NCBI GenBank assembly: GCA_028877265.1
Contig: JAPPGX010000141.1
Location: 1-39,487, forward strand
Reading direction: 5' to 3'
Length of the DNA stretch: 39,487 bases
From: Acidobacteriota bacterium
Lineage (GTDB): Bacteria; Acidobacteriota; Vicinamibacteria; Marinacidobacterales; Marinacidobacteraceae
In this document: positions 32,036-39,487 of the stretch, piece by piece
Numbering within the stretch: the stretch's first letter is position 1
Layout of the letters: each line of letters opens with the position of its first letter
Made by a program: the position numbers and the translations under genes
Notes under the pieces: generated by a model
Databases searched by the model: none
What the model saw: only the letters and a program-made list of their open reading frames with translations
What the model was told of the DNA's origin: nothing

Positions 32036-32947
32036 GCGTTCACGACTCCGGATCAGCCGGAGCATGAGCCGGTTCCAGGGGGTGTCGATCCCCCGCTTCG
32101 CGCCTTTGGCGACGACGACCCCGTTCATCGCCTCCACTTCCGTTGGAACTCCGCGCTCCAGATCCTGGAGCATGCTCGTCTTGTTCCCGGCGGTTCGCGC
32201 CACGATCCGCCGGATCATTTCCCAGACCTCGGTTTCCGAAGTAGCGACACCCTCGGCGCCGGCGACGGCAACCGCCTCCCGGACCAGCATTCGGACCAGC
32301 AGTTCGGTGCCGGGATCCCGAAGCAACGCTCCGGTCCGGATGCCCAGCAGCGCGGTGACCGGATTGACCGCGACGTTCAGGATGGTCTTGTCCCACAGCG
32401 CCTTCCGGATGTCCGGAACACGCTCTACCGGGAAACCCGCCTCGGTCAGGCAGCCGGCGAGGCCCTCCACCTGTTCGCGGGACGCGGCCTGAAACCCGCT
32501 GAGGATGACCTCGCCGAGCCCGGCGTGGAACACGCGTCCGGAATCGAGCAGCGTCGCCCCGTTGTTGGACACGGCGCCGACTACCGGAAAGCCCCCTGCC
32601 GCGAGCGCCTCCTCGTTCCCGAGACCGTTCTGCAGCGAGACGCGCACCGGCCGGCGGCCGAGCGGTTCGAGCAGGGGCGCCGCGGCTCGGGTCGAATGCG
32701 CCTTGACGGTGACCAGCACGTAGTCGGGCCGAAAGTCGGCGAACTCCCGGGCCAGGGGCGCGGCAGGCGGACGGATCGCCGCCTCGGTCGCTCCCTCCAC
32801 ACGGATGCCGTCGCGCACGATCTGGCCGAGCCTCGCCCCCCGGGCCACGACCGCCACCGGGTGGCGCACGGCAAGACGGGCGGCAAAGACGCTGCCGATC
32901 GCCCCGGCGCCGAAGACGAGGAAACGGACAGGCTCTTTGGGCGTCAT
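32027..32947 (-). CDS. panE: 2-dehydropantoate 2-reductase (ketopantoate reductase)
   Basis: 306 residues, normal for the family. It reduces ketopantoate to pantoate with NADPH on the way to pantothenate and CoA, in the cytoplasm. Seen in order: Rossmann motif VFGAGAIGSVFAARL (about 11-25), VLVTVKAHSTRAAAPLL with the conserved Lys, LQNGLGNEEAL with the conserved Asn, and the C-terminal NKTSMLQDLERGVPTEVEAMNG with the conserved Ser/Asp/Glu. The gene is divergent from ilvD across 74 bp, with a TACTCT box possible on the minus strand upstream of its ATG. IlvD makes 2-ketoisovalerate, the precursor of ketopantoate, so the pairing is metabolically sensible. Confidence 0.93.
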   Translation of the reverse strand: MTPKEPVRFLVFGAGAIGSVFAARLAVRHPVAVVARGARLGQIVRDGIRVEGATEAAIRPPAAPLAREFADFRPDYVLVTVKAHSTRAAAPLLEPLGRRPVRVSLQNGLGNEEALAAGGFPVVGAVSNNGATLLDSGRVFHAGLGEVILSGFQAASREQVEGLAGCLTEAGFPVERVPDIRKALWDKTILNVAVNPVTALLGIRTGALLRDPGTELLVRMLVREAVAVAGAEGVATSETEVWEMIRRIVARTAGNKTSMLQDLERGVPTEVEAMNGVVVAKGAKRGIDTPWNRLMLRLIRSRERGG

Positions 32948-33021
32948 GGGACCGGGTCATGACAGAGTAGCGGCCCTCCGCCGCCCCGCCCACCGGCGGC
33001 GCCCGCCCCGAGGAGGACCCC

Positions 33022-34665
33022 ATGCGAAGCGACGAAGTCAAGAGCGGCCCGGCCCGCGCCGGCGCCCGCGCCATGTGGAAGGCGATCGGCCTGACGGACG
33101 AGGCGATCTCCCGGCCGCTCATCGGGATCGCGAACACCTGGACCGAGATCACCCCCTGCAACTGGCACCTGCGCGCGTTGTCGGAGCAGGTGAAGATCGG
33201 GGTGCGGGAGGCCGGCGGAACTCCGCTCGAGTTCAACACCATCGTGGTGACCGACGGGATCGCGATGGGGACGTCGGGGATGCGGGCCTCGCTCGTCTCC
33301 CGCGAAGTGGTGGCGGACTCCATCGAACTCGTGGCGCGCGGCCACCTGCTCGACGGGGTCGTGGCGATTTCGGGATGCGACAAGACCATCCCGGGGACCG
33401 TCATGGCGCTGGCCCGGCTGGACCTGCCCTCGGTCATGCTCTACGGCGGCTCCATCGCCGCCGGACGGTACCGGGGCGAGGCGATCACGCTCCAGGAGGT
33501 CTACGAGGCGGTGGGCGCCCACGCCGCCGGCAACATCACCGACGAGGAGCTCCGGGAGATCGAGGACGCCGCCTGTCCCGGCCCGGGCGCCTGCGGCGGG
33601 CAGTTCACGGCCAACACGATGTCGGTGGCCACCGCCTTTCTCGGGATCTCCCCCATGGTGGGCAACGAGGTGCCCGCGATGGATCCGCGCAAACCTGCCG
33701 CGGCGCGGCGGGCCGGCGAGCGGGTGATGGAACTGCTGCGGGAAGGCAGGACCGCCCGGGACTTCCTTTCCCGGGAGGCGCTCCGGAACGCCTACGCCTC
33801 GGTCTCCGCGACCGCCGGCTCGACGAACGCGGTGCTCCACCTGCTCGCGATCGCCCACGAGGCGGGAAGCGAACTGACCCTCGAGGACCTGGACGAGATC
33901 GGCGCCGGCACGCCCGTCCTCACCGACCTGAAACCCGGGGGCCGGTTCACCGCTCCCGACATGGAGGCCGCCGGGGGAATGCGCCTGCTCGCTTCACGCC
34001 TCCGTGAACGCGGACTGGTCACCGACACCCCGACGGTCTCGGGCGACTCCCTGTTCGAACTCGCGGAGCAGGCCGCGGAAGCGCCCGGCCAGGAGGTCAT
34101 CCGGCCGGCCGCCCAGCCGGTCAAGGCCCGGGGAGGCCTCGCCATCCTCACCGGCAGCCTCGCCCCGGAAGGTTGCGTGCTGAAGCTGGCCGGGCACAGC
34201 AAGACGCGGCACGAGGGGCCGGCGCGGGTCTTCGATTCGGAGGAGGATGCCTTTGCCGCGGTCCAGCAAGGCCGGATCCAACCCGGAGACGTCGTGGTCA
34301 TCCGCTACGAGGGTCCGCAGGGAGGACCCGGCATGCGCGAGATGCTCGGCGTCACCGCTGCGATCATCGGGCGCGGACTGGGGGACAGCGTCGCGCTCAT
34401 CACCGACGGCCGCTTCAGCGGCGCCACCTACGGCTTCATGATCTGCCACATCGCCCCCGAGGCCGCCGCGGGCGGCCCGATCGGGCTGGTCCGGGACGGC
34501 GACCGGATCACCATCGATCTGGAGTCGCGAAGGCTGGACGTGGAAATGCCGGACGCGCAGTCGCGGGTGGCAACCCTGCCGGAGTCCGAGTTCCGGGTGG
34601 GCGCGCTCGCCAAGTACGCCCGGACGGTCTCCTCCGCGAGCCGCGGCGCGGTGACGACCGCGTAG
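33022..34665 (+). CDS. ilvD: Dihydroxy-acid dehydratase
   Basis: 547 residues. It converts 2,3-dihydroxy-isovalerate and 2,3-dihydroxy-3-methylvalerate to the keto acids leading to valine, leucine, isoleucine and pantothenate. The three iron-sulfur cysteines are in [18 protein letters not shown] and [14 protein letters not shown], the set of the [2Fe-2S] IlvD type. [31 protein letters not shown] and [45 protein letters not shown] are the usual C-terminal signatures. GAGGAGG precedes the ATG at good distance. A short GCCGG-TCT-CCGGC hairpin at 34672-34684 follows the stop. Confidence 0.97.
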   Translation: MRSDEVKSGPARAGARAMWKAIGLTDEAISRPLIGIANTWTEITPCNWHLRALSEQVKIGVREAGGTPLEFNTIVVTDGIAMGTSGMRASLVSREVVADSIELVARGHLLDGVVAISGCDKTIPGTVMALARLDLPSVMLYGGSIAAGRYRGEAITLQEVYEAVGAHAAGNITDEELREIEDAACPGPGACGGQFTANTMSVATAFLGISPMVGNEVPAMDPRKPAAARRAGERVMELLREGRTARDFLSREALRNAYASVSATAGSTNAVLHLLAIAHEAGSELTLEDLDEIGAGTPVLTDLKPGGRFTAPDMEAAGGMRLLASRLRERGLVTDTPTVSGDSLFELAEQAAEAPGQEVIRPAAQPVKARGGLAILTGSLAPEGCVLKLAGHSKTRHEGPARVFDSEEDAFAAVQQGRIQPGDVVVIRYEGPQGGPGMREMLGVTAAIIGRGLGDSVALITDGRFSGATYGFMICHIAPEAAAGGPIGLVRDGDRITIDLESRRLDVEMPDAQSRVATLPESEFRVGALAKYARTVSSASRGAVTTA

Positions 34666-34736
34666 GGCATTGCCGGTCTCCGGCTTGCATGCGGTCCCAG
34701 GGGCCGGGAGACTGTGGCCAGGCAAGGGAGAACGCG

Positions 34737-35084
34737 ATGAGAAACACGGCTCTGCTCCTGCTGACACTCGTGCTCTTGGCCGGGTGTTCCGGCAGGCTCG
34801 ACCCGAACGACCCGGCGGAGCAGGTCTTTCCCGATTGCGCCTCGTTGCTCGAGTACTGGCCCAACGGTGTGCGAACGCGTTACGCGTCGACGGGCGATCG
34901 TCTCGGCGTGCCCGGCGGAACGGGAGCGGGAGGCTATGGAGGGGACACGACCGGCGCCATCTCCGCCGGCAAGGTGGCCGGCGTCACTCGCTCCGAGGGC
35001 CGGGTCTATCGGGCCAACCGGCACCTCGACCTGAACGAGGACGGCATCGCGTGCGGTATGGGGGATGAGCCCGTAGAGGGCTGA
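34737..35084 (+). CDS. Small lipoprotein with Excalibur-like domain
   Basis: 115 residues from ATG 34737, with GGGAG six nucleotides upstream. Signal peptide and lipobox: TALLLLTLVLLAGC. The mature part has FPDCASLLEYWPNGVRTRY and, at the end, YRANRHLDLNEDGIACG. The two halves fit the Excalibur calcium-binding domain (NCxxxNxxYPxGV ... DxDxDGIACE), but separated by a Gly-rich insertion of about 40 residues. DLNEDG would be the calcium loop, and the two cysteines the conserved disulfide. It is probably envelope-anchored and calcium-responsive, with partner unknown. Followed by a 171-nt gap to the next proposed start. Confidence 0.72.
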   Translation: MRNTALLLLTLVLLAGCSGRLDPNDPAEQVFPDCASLLEYWPNGVRTRYASTGDRLGVPGGTGAGGYGGDTTGAISAGKVAGVTRSEGRVYRANRHLDLNEDGIACGMGDEPVEG

Positions 35085-35199
35085 CCGCAGTCGAGTTCCA
35101 GGCCGGCGCGCCCGGTACGCGCACGCCGCTCGCCCCGCGAACCGCGGCGCGGCATTGACGGCGGCCTGACGTCCACGCACCACGAAGAGTCTCGTAGGG

Positions 35200-35205
35200 C
35201 ATAAT
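35200..35205 (+). promoter_or_regulatory. Candidate -10 in AT-rich leader
   Basis: CATAAT sits at the start of an unusually AT-rich 100 bp (35190-35300) ahead of the repeat lipoprotein gene. ATG 35208 would lie only 2 nt behind it, which favours ATG 35256 as the translation start. No good -35 is evident. Confidence 0.3.
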
Positions 35206-35255
35206 GCGTGATATGGCGCTATGTTTGTGTCATATACAACATATTCGGTGCTCTT

Positions 35256-36284
35256 ATGCGATTCATAACACGTCTGTTCCTGTGTCCTGAACGACAGGTA
35301 AGAAAGTTCCACCCGATCAGGAAACCCCTTCATGTCGGATTCGTCACGCTGTCGATCCTCCTGCTCGCCGGGGTGACGGGGCTCTTCTCGGCGGCCTGCG
35401 AAGGCGACACTCCGGCGCCCACGGCCCCGGCGCCCGCGCCACCGCCGCCCGCTCCGGCTCCGCCTCCCGAGCCGATGGTCGCCGACAGCGAGACGGCCAT
35501 GCGTTGGTGGAACGTCCTGAACGCCGACCAGATGGTTGCCGCCCTCTACGGCGCCGCGGCCACCGACGCGCAGCGTGAGGCCGCCGCGAAGATGTACGCC
35601 GACCTCGATGACGCGACGAAGACGAAGGTGAACGACGCCGCGGCAGAGATCTACGGCGAAGGCGGGCACGACAGCGTGGGCGCCTGGTGGGAGACCCTCG
35701 ATTGCCGTCTCATGCGGGTCGCCGCCGGCGACGGCGACATCGCCGATCCCGCGAGCCCCTTCTGCGCTCACTATCCGGGTTCGGGCGCCGCCAGGCTCCT
35801 CGACGGCGAGTCGAAGGCCTGGGTAGATGTCGTCGGCCTGGCCCTGCTCGGCCGCGAGGACGTCGGCGTCTTCCCCGCTGACAGCGAAATGGCGATGCGC
35901 TGGTGGAACGTCCTGGACGCCAACCAGATGGTGGCCTCCCTCTACGGCGCCGGAGCCACCTTCCACCAGCGCCTGGCGGCGGCCCGCCCCTATGCCGATC
36001 TCGACCCCGAGACCAAGAAGAAGGTGCACGACGCGACGTACGAGATCTACGGTGACGGCGAACACGACAGCGTGGGCGCCTGGTGGGAGACCCTCGACTG
36101 CCGCCTCATGCGGGTCGCCGCCGGCGACGGCAACGTCGCGGATCCAATGAGCCCCTTCTGCGCCCACTATCCGGGCTCCGGAGCCGAGAAGATCCTCGAT
36201 GACGACTCGAAGGCCTGGGTGGACGTGGTCGGCATGGCGCTTCTCGGCCGCGACGATCCGGGCGTGTTCCCCGGCGGCGGGTGA
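35256..36284 (+). CDS. Lipoprotein with two 132-residue tandem repeats, unknown family
   Basis: 342 residues from ATG 35256 (358 from ATG 35208). A long basic n-region precedes the hydrophobic core VGFVTLSILLLAGVTGLFSAAC, a lipobox-like end. A Pro/Ala linker of about 30 residues follows, then two consecutive copies of the same domain. The copies start at DSETAMRWWNVLNADQMV (nt 35484) and DSEMAMRWWNVLDANQMV (nt 35880), so the unit is 396 bp. Each has an all-helical look, a conserved block DSVGAWWETLDCRLMRVAAGDG, two cysteines (DCRLM and FCAHYPGSGA) and the ending SKAWVDVVGLALLGR. I know no family with these motifs. The repeats probably stand on a flexible stalk in the periplasm or on the surface. 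The leader DNA is AT-rich compared with the rest. Confidence 0.8.
   Translation: MRFITRLFLCPERQVRKFHPIRKPLHVGFVTLSILLLAGVTGLFSAACEGDTPAPTAPAPAPPPPAPAPPPEPMVADSETAMRWWNVLNADQMVAALYGAAATDAQREAAAKMYADLDDATKTKVNDAAAEIYGEGGHDSVGAWWETLDCRLMRVAAGDGDIADPASPFCAHYPGSGAARLLDGESKAWVDVVGLALLGREDVGVFPADSEMAMRWWNVLDANQMVASLYGAGATFHQRLAAARPYADLDPETKKKVHDATYEIYGDGEHDSVGAWWETLDCRLMRVAAGDGNVADPMSPFCAHYPGSGAEKILDDDSKAWVDVVGMALLGRDDPGVFPGGG
35484..36275 (+). repeat. Intragenic 396-bp tandem duplication
   Basis: Copy 1 is 35484-35879 and copy 2 is about 35880-36275. Long nucleotide stretches are nearly identical (for example 35669-35732 against 36065-36128), while other parts differ at many residues. That pattern suggests duplication followed by partial homogenisation. 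Confidence 0.85.
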
Positions 36285-36302
36285 TCGCCTGACATTCCCG
36301 GC

Positions 36303-36324
36303 GCGGGGCGCTCCGCAGCCCCGC
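36303..36324 (+). terminator. GC hairpin after the repeat lipoprotein
   Basis: GCGGGGC (36303-36309) pairs with GCCCCGC (36318-36324) over an 8-nt loop, 19 nt past the stop. No T-tract follows, so it is only a candidate terminator. Confidence 0.35.
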
Positions 36325-36348
36325 ACCGGACGCCGCCGGCCGGGCCAC

Positions 36349-36354
36349 TAGAAT
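36349..36354 (+). promoter_or_regulatory. Candidate -10 TAGAAT
   Basis: TAGAAT lies 33 nt before GTG 36388. It would give a leader of about 26 nt with the Shine-Dalgarno GGAGG at 36375-36379. Confidence 0.4.
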
Positions 36355-36387
36355 CGGGCGCTAGACCCTCGGTCGGAGGTAGTGCGC

Positions 36388-39300
36388 GTGCGATTTCGCC
36401 TGTTGTCCTTGCTGTTTGTCCTTGCGGGCCTCCTTCTGCTGGCCCCAGCGGGCGCCGCCCTGCAGGACGATGCGGACGCCGAAGAAAAGGACGAGGGCCT
36501 GCCGCTGGCCGCCAGCGACACGCTGTCCTTCACCGTCACCGAGGGCACCTGGATGTCCCTCGACGTCTCTCCGGACGGACAGACGATCGTCTTCGAGCTG
36601 CTCGGCGACCTCTATACCCTGCCGATCACGGGGGGCGCCGCGACCCGGATCATGGGAGACATCTCGTTCGAAAGCCAGCCGGTCTTCTCCCCCGACGGGA
36701 GCGAGATCGCGTTCGTGAGCGACCGGAACGGGGTCGAGAACCTCTGGATCGCGAACGCCGACGGCAGCGAACCCCGGGCCGTCACCAAGGATGGCCCGAC
36801 CCGGGACCGGCCGCAGCTCATGGTCTCGCCGAGCTGGACCGCGGACGGGAACTACCTCCTCGTGTCCAAGTCGCGGCCGCCCGAGCGGACCGCCGCCGTC
36901 TTCCTGATCCACCGGGACGGCGGGACCGGGGTCCGGCTCGGCGACAAGCCCCCGGAGCCGACCCCCGGCGTTCCCGGCTCGCAGCCGCCGAACCGCCTCG
37001 GCGCCGTCGCCTCGGCGGACGGCCGCTACGTCTATGTCTCCGAGCGGCGCGGGACCTTCAACTACAACGCGCAGTTCCCCATCTGGCAGGTGGTGCGCTT
37101 CGACCGGGAGACCGGCGAAGAGACGACCATCACCAGCGCCCCGGGAAGCGCGATGCGCCCGCTGCTGCATCCGGACGACCGCCACCTGGTCTACGCCACC
37201 CGCCACCGCACCCGGACGGCACTCCGGGTGCGCGATCTCGAGACCGGCGAGGAGCGCTGGCTGGCCAACGGGGTCACCCGCGACGACCAGGAATCCCGGG
37301 CCAGCCGGGACACGATGCCCGGCTACGCCTTCACGCCGGACGGCTCGGCGCTGATCGCCACCGTGGACGGCGGTTTCCGGCGGATCGATTTCGAGACCGG
37401 CGCCATGACCGCCATTCCGTTCGAGGCGCAGGTGGAAGCGGAAGTGGCGCCTCGCCTCTACTTTCCCCGCCGCGTGGACGACGGGCCGACGGTCACCGCC
37501 CGGATCATCCGCTGGCCGCGCGTCGCGCCGGACGGCAGCGCGGTGGTCTTCTCGGCGTTCAGCCGCCTCTACCGGATGGACCTGCCGGCCGGAACGCCGG
37601 CCCGGGTGACCGATTCCGACGAGGACGAGTTCATGCCCGCCTGGTCGCCGGACGGGAACAGGGTCGCCTACGTCACCTGGTCGAGCACCGGCGGCCATCT
37701 CAAGACGGTCCCCGCGGCCGGCGGTTCGGGCACAGCGCTGACCACGGATCCGGCCTTCTACGCCGAACCCGCCTGGAATCCCGCGGGAGACGCCATCGTG
37801 ATCCGGCGGGCGCCGGTCAAGGAGCATCTCTACTCCTTCCTGCGGGAAGGCTTGGGGAAGACCGATCTCTATGCCGATGAGGACGAGATCGGGGGCATGC
37901 GGCCGGCCGAACTTTCCGAACTGCTGCTCGTGCCGGCTACGGGCGGCGACCTGAGCGTCATCGGTCCGGCGGAGGGGGGACGCTTCCCCCACTTCACGAA
38001 CGACCCGGATCGGGTCTATCTCACCGGGTCGAGCGCCGGGCTCTATTCGCTGCAGCTCGACGGAACCGACCGGAAGACGCACCTCAAGGTCACCGGCCGC
38101 GGTGCGGGAGCGAACACGCCGCCCGCGAGCCAGATCATGCTCTCCCCCGACGGCGACCGGGCGTTCTTCGAACTCCAGAACCGCCACTACCTGGTCGAGG
38201 TCCCGAGCTTCGGGAAGAACACCCTCGAGATCAAGGTCGGGGGCGGCGAGAACCCGGTCCCGGTACGGGAAGTGGCGCCCGAGGGCGGTGACCACCTGGC
38301 CTGGTCGGCCTCGGGCGACGCGGTGGTCTGGTCGCTCGGGAACACCATCCACCGTCAGGACGCGGCGGCGATCGGGAGCGACGAGGATCTCGCGCCGGAC
38401 ACCTTCGACGCGGTGGTGACCGAGCCGCGGGCGCGCCCCAGTGGGGCGATCCTGCTGAAGGACGCGGCACAGGTGCTCACCATGAATGGCAAGGAGATCA
38501 TCCGCGGCGGCGACGTTCTCGTCGAGGACCACCGGATCGCCGCCGTGGGACCGGATCTCGACGCCCCCGAGGGCGTCCGGGTCTTCGACGTCTCCGGAAA
38601 GACCGTGATGCCGGGCTACGTGGACGCCCACGCCCACATGTGGGCGCCGCGCGGCGTCCACCAGCGCCAGGTGTTCCAGCACCTCGCGAACCTGGCCTAC
38701 GGGGTCACGACCACGCGCGATCCCCAGACCTCCACCGCGGACGTCTTCGCCTACCGGGATCTCCAGGAGATCGGACGGATCCTGGCGCCGCGGATCTACG
38801 CCACCGGCCCGGGGATCTTCTCCCGCTCGGGCGTGTACGACGCGGACGCCGCCGATGACTTCCTGAAGCGCTACGCCGAGGCCTACGACGCGGTCACCAT
38901 CAAGCAGTACATCGTCGGGGACCGCATCGTCCGGCAGTGGGTCGCAATGGCGTCCATGAAACACAAGCTCATCCCGACCACCGAGGGCGCCCTCGATCTC
39001 AAGCTCAACCTGACCCAGATGGCCGACGGGTTTTCCGGCCACGAGCACAGCCTGCCCATCGTCCCGATCTACGACGACGTGGCGCAGTACGTGGCGCGCA
39101 CCGACACCTACTACACGCCGACGATCCTGGTCGCCTACGGCGGGCCCTGGAGCGAGAACTACTACTTCCAGAACACCGACGTGGTGGGAGACGAGAAGCT
39201 GGCCCGCTTCATCCCGGCCGCCATCCTCGACAACATGGTGCGCCGGCGCGGCCAGTGGTTCCTCCCCGAGGAATACGTCCACGAAGGAATCTCCGAGGGC

Positions 39301-39487
39301 TGCATGAAGGTAATGCGCGCCGGCGGGCGCTGCGCCCTGGGCAGCCACGGCCAGCTCCAGGGCCTCGGCGCCCACTGGGAGATCTGGGCTATGCAGTCGG
39401 GCGGCCTCACCGAGCACGAGACCCTGATCGCCGCCACCTTCTTCGGGGCGGAGGCGATCGGGTTCCCCGAGGACCTGGGGACGCTCG
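36388..39487 (+). CDS. Secreted beta-propeller (TolB-like) amidohydrolase, 3' partial
   Basis: At least 1033 residues, cut by the window end. GTG 36388 is chosen because GGAGG lies eight nucleotides before it (GTG 36382 is too close). A signal peptide follows (RFRLLSLLFVLAGLLLLAPAGAAL). Residues about 45-660 hold PD40/TolB-type propeller blades of the form FSPDGSEIAFVSDRNGVENLW, WSPDGNRVAYVTW and LSPDGDRAFF. From about 690 an amidohydrolase domain begins: VLTMNGKEIIRGGDVLVEDHRIAAVGP, then VMPGYVDAHAHMW with the HxH metal motif, VTIKQY with the likely bridging Lys, FSGHEHSLPI, and CALGSHGQLQGLGAHWEIWAMQSGG. Propeller-amidohydrolase fusions are found in secreted or periplasmic enzymes of unknown substrate, and the propeller probably gates or binds a large substrate. 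Only the extreme C-terminus is missing. Confidence 0.9.
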   Translation, partial: MRFRLLSLLFVLAGLLLLAPAGAALQDDADAEEKDEGLPLAASDTLSFTVTEGTWMSLDVSPDGQTIVFELLGDLYTLPITGGAATRIMGDISFESQPVFSPDGSEIAFVSDRNGVENLWIANADGSEPRAVTKDGPTRDRPQLMVSPSWTADGNYLLVSKSRPPERTAAVFLIHRDGGTGVRLGDKPPEPTPGVPGSQPPNRLGAVASADGRYVYVSERRGTFNYNAQFPIWQVVRFDRETGEETTITSAPGSAMRPLLHPDDRHLVYATRHRTRTALRVRDLETGEERWLANGVTRDDQESRASRDTMPGYAFTPDGSALIATVDGGFRRIDFETGAMTAIPFEAQVEAEVAPRLYFPRRVDDGPTVTARIIRWPRVAPDGSAVVFSAFSRLYRMDLPAGTPARVTDSDEDEFMPAWSPDGNRVAYVTWSSTGGHLKTVPAAGGSGTALTTDPAFYAEPAWNPAGDAIVIRRAPVKEHLYSFLREGLGKTDLYADEDEIGGMRPAELSELLLVPATGGDLSVIGPAEGGRFPHFTNDPDRVYLTGSSAGLYSLQLDGTDRKTHLKVTGRGAGANTPPASQIMLSPDGDRAFFELQNRHYLVEVPSFGKNTLEIKVGGGENPVPVREVAPEGGDHLAWSASGDAVVWSLGNTIHRQDAAAIGSDEDLAPDTFDAVVTEPRARPSGAILLKDAAQVLTMNGKEIIRGGDVLVEDHRIAAVGPDLDAPEGVRVFDVSGKTVMPGYVDAHAHMWAPRGVHQRQVFQHLANLAYGVTTTRDPQTSTADVFAYRDLQEIGRILAPRIYATGPGIFSRSGVYDADAADDFLKRYAEAYDAVTIKQYIVGDRIVRQWVAMASMKHKLIPTTEGALDLKLNLTQMADGFSGHEHSLPIVPIYDDVAQYVARTDTYYTPTILVAYGGPWSENYYFQNTDVVGDEKLARFIPAAILDNMVRRRGQWFLPEEYVHEGISEGCMKVMRAGGRCALGSHGQLQGLGAHWEIWAMQSGGLTEHETLIAATFFGAEAIGFPEDLGTL

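Noticed and set aside
36361..39417. 1018-codon minus-strand open frame
   Set aside because: It is the antisense shadow of the propeller-amidohydrolase, whose own frame has a signal peptide, propeller blades and metal motifs.
1..39487. CRISPR array, tRNA or rRNA
   Set aside because: No regularly spaced repeats, cloverleaf-like segments or rRNA-like blocks were seen on either strand. The survey was by eye, so a short divergent RNA could be missed.

Overview
The window is about 39.5 kb of very GC-rich, densely coded DNA from a Gram-negative bacterium. Outer-membrane beta-barrels, several lipoproteins and many signal peptides support the Gram-negative call. The mix is what one sees in environmental heterotrophs such as Acidobacteriota or Gemmatimonadota: multihaem cytochromes fused to TPR/HEAT domains, an FG-GAP/ASPIC protein, a penicillin acylase, a beta-propeller amidohydrolase and a DUF2911-like protein. 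No rRNA or other marker fixes the phylum, so this placement is an inference. I saw no tRNA, rRNA, CRISPR array or transposase gene.

Layout. 1-48: a G13C11 run and one copy of a short palindromic repeat. 103-789 (-): ribonuclease HII. 831-6667 (+): a beta-barrel, then a three-gene overlapping unit made of a MerA/RclA-like flavoprotein, a TVP38/VTT membrane protein and a membrane-anchored pentahaem-TPR protein that probably starts at CTG. 6680-8323 (-): Na/Pi-cotransporter-like protein. 8609-13445 (+): a small ORF, an FG-GAP/ASPIC protein, an octahaem cytochrome with HEAT/TPR tail and a second beta-barrel. 13508-16509 (-): DUF2911-like protein, class V aminotransferase and dicarboxylate/amino-acid symporter. 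16601-21156 (+): penicillin acylase and oligopeptidase B. 21176-23478 (-): MATE exporter and cyclase-family lipoprotein. 23503-30535 (+): small membrane protein, SSS symporter, D-Ala-D-Ala ligase, two tandem paralogous lipoproteins, a YtcJ-like amidohydrolase and a two-domain sulfurtransferase.

30607-32030 is the most accessory-looking stretch. It holds a 187-bp MITE-like element, a divergent pair consisting of a small prophage-type DNA-binding protein and an S24-like repressor that has lost both catalytic residues, and a 14-bp palindrome that carries the two convergent stop codons. 32027-34665 holds divergent ketopantoate reductase and dihydroxy-acid dehydratase, which lie on either side of 2-ketoisovalerate metabolism. 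34737-36284 encodes an Excalibur-like lipoprotein and a lipoprotein made of two near-identical 132-residue repeats of unknown function. 36388 to the window end is a secreted propeller-amidohydrolase cut by the edge.

How the genes work together. The envelope redox genes (1804-6667 and 8853-12616) look like electron-transfer modules facing the periplasm or surface. The 13508-30535 genes look like scavenging and turnover of peptides, acyl-amines and amino acids, plus wall synthesis. Two expression traits recur. Genes in a unit often overlap through an NTGA stop/start, and all four of ATG, GTG, TTG and CTG appear in that role. Several genes carry a TANNNT-like (-10) box only 6-9 nt before the start codon, which suggests leaderless or near-leaderless mRNAs. 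The best candidates for something undescribed are the repeat lipoprotein, the catalytically dead repressor pair beside the MITE, and the short palindromic repeat that sits in frame inside a cytochrome gene.
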